NCBI GenBank assembly: GCA_902362705.1
Contig: CABIXK010000001.1
Span: 273,934 to 337,933, forward strand
DNA: 64,000 nt
Source: Rikenellaceae bacterium
GTDB taxonomy: Bacteria; Bacteroidota; Bacteroidia; Bacteroidales; Rikenellaceae
Reading direction: 5' to 3'
Position 1 is the first letter of the stretch, and each line of letters starts with the position of its first letter. Below the pieces are notes generated by a model. That model was not told where the DNA came from. It searched no databases and saw only the letters and a program-made list of their open reading frames with translations. This document shows positions 63,972 through 64,000 of the stretch, piece by piece. Both the position numbers and the translations under genes were made by a program.

Positions 63972-64000
63972 AAACTCTGTTATGCGACCTATCCCGGGCG

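Overview
The window is chromosomal DNA from a GC-rich member of the Bacteroidota, most likely order Bacteroidales. An Alistipes/Rikenellaceae-like host is my best guess; it rests on gene content and base composition judged by eye and was not computed. The main evidence is a SusC/SusD starch-type polysaccharide utilisation locus, Bacteroidota promoters (-33 TTTG or TTG, 19-20 bp, then -7 TAnnTTTG/A) in front of many genes, and several families largely confined to this phylum (SusE, DUF4491, the PUR-like DUF3276 protein, LysM plus periplasmic-binding fusions).

Region 1 (1-17107) is a starch/maltodextrin locus: an MFS glycoside transporter, SusC, SusD, two SusE-like lipoproteins, a SusG-like GH13 amylase with BACON and inserted binding modules, a second lipoprotein GH13, then (possibly from its own promoter) a SusA-like neopullulanase and a SusB-like GH97 alpha-glucosidase. 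The susC reading frame is broken by a C10 tract inside its signal peptide. The locus is preceded by divergent promoters flanking two direct repeats that resemble LytTR-family operators. A leftward gene, cut by the window edge, faces it.

Region 2 (17253-24041) is a tight operon of mazG, a small lipoprotein, a gamma-carbonic-anhydrase-like protein and a LytS/LytR-type two-component pair, followed by a large TonB-dependent-receptor-like beta-barrel. Region 3 (24149-31361, minus strand) holds a TolC/HlyD/two-permease exporter, a RibD-type enzyme with its two domains in reversed order, and a membrane metallophosphoesterase.

Region 4 (31588-35059) has a DcaP-like porin and a rubrerythrin, each behind a sequence matching the sigma-54 -24/-12 promoter, plus a DUF4491 membrane protein and a CapA-like phosphatase. 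Region 5 (35060-45603) is housekeeping (ettA, hisS, PUR-like protein, YqaA-like membrane protein, aroE, DUF2007, dnaE, trxA). It is interrupted by two repeat-rich intergenic stretches that share a 66-70 bp repeat in opposite orientation; one contains a perfect 62-bp inverted repeat.

Region 6 (45796-57369) holds a nitroreductase, a small membrane protein, htpG, a TlpA-like lipoprotein, and a leftward operon (nucleoside phosphorylase, dnaN, DnaQ-type exonuclease, LysM/periplasmic-binding protein, rex, a kinase-less RibF, thioesterase). Region 7 (57471-63971) has a glmM-like operon (phosphohexomutase, NlpE-like lipoprotein, M20 dipeptidase, inositol monophosphatase family) and a leftward DUF4091/DUF2461 pair. 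No tRNA, rRNA, CRISPR array, integrase or transposase was seen.
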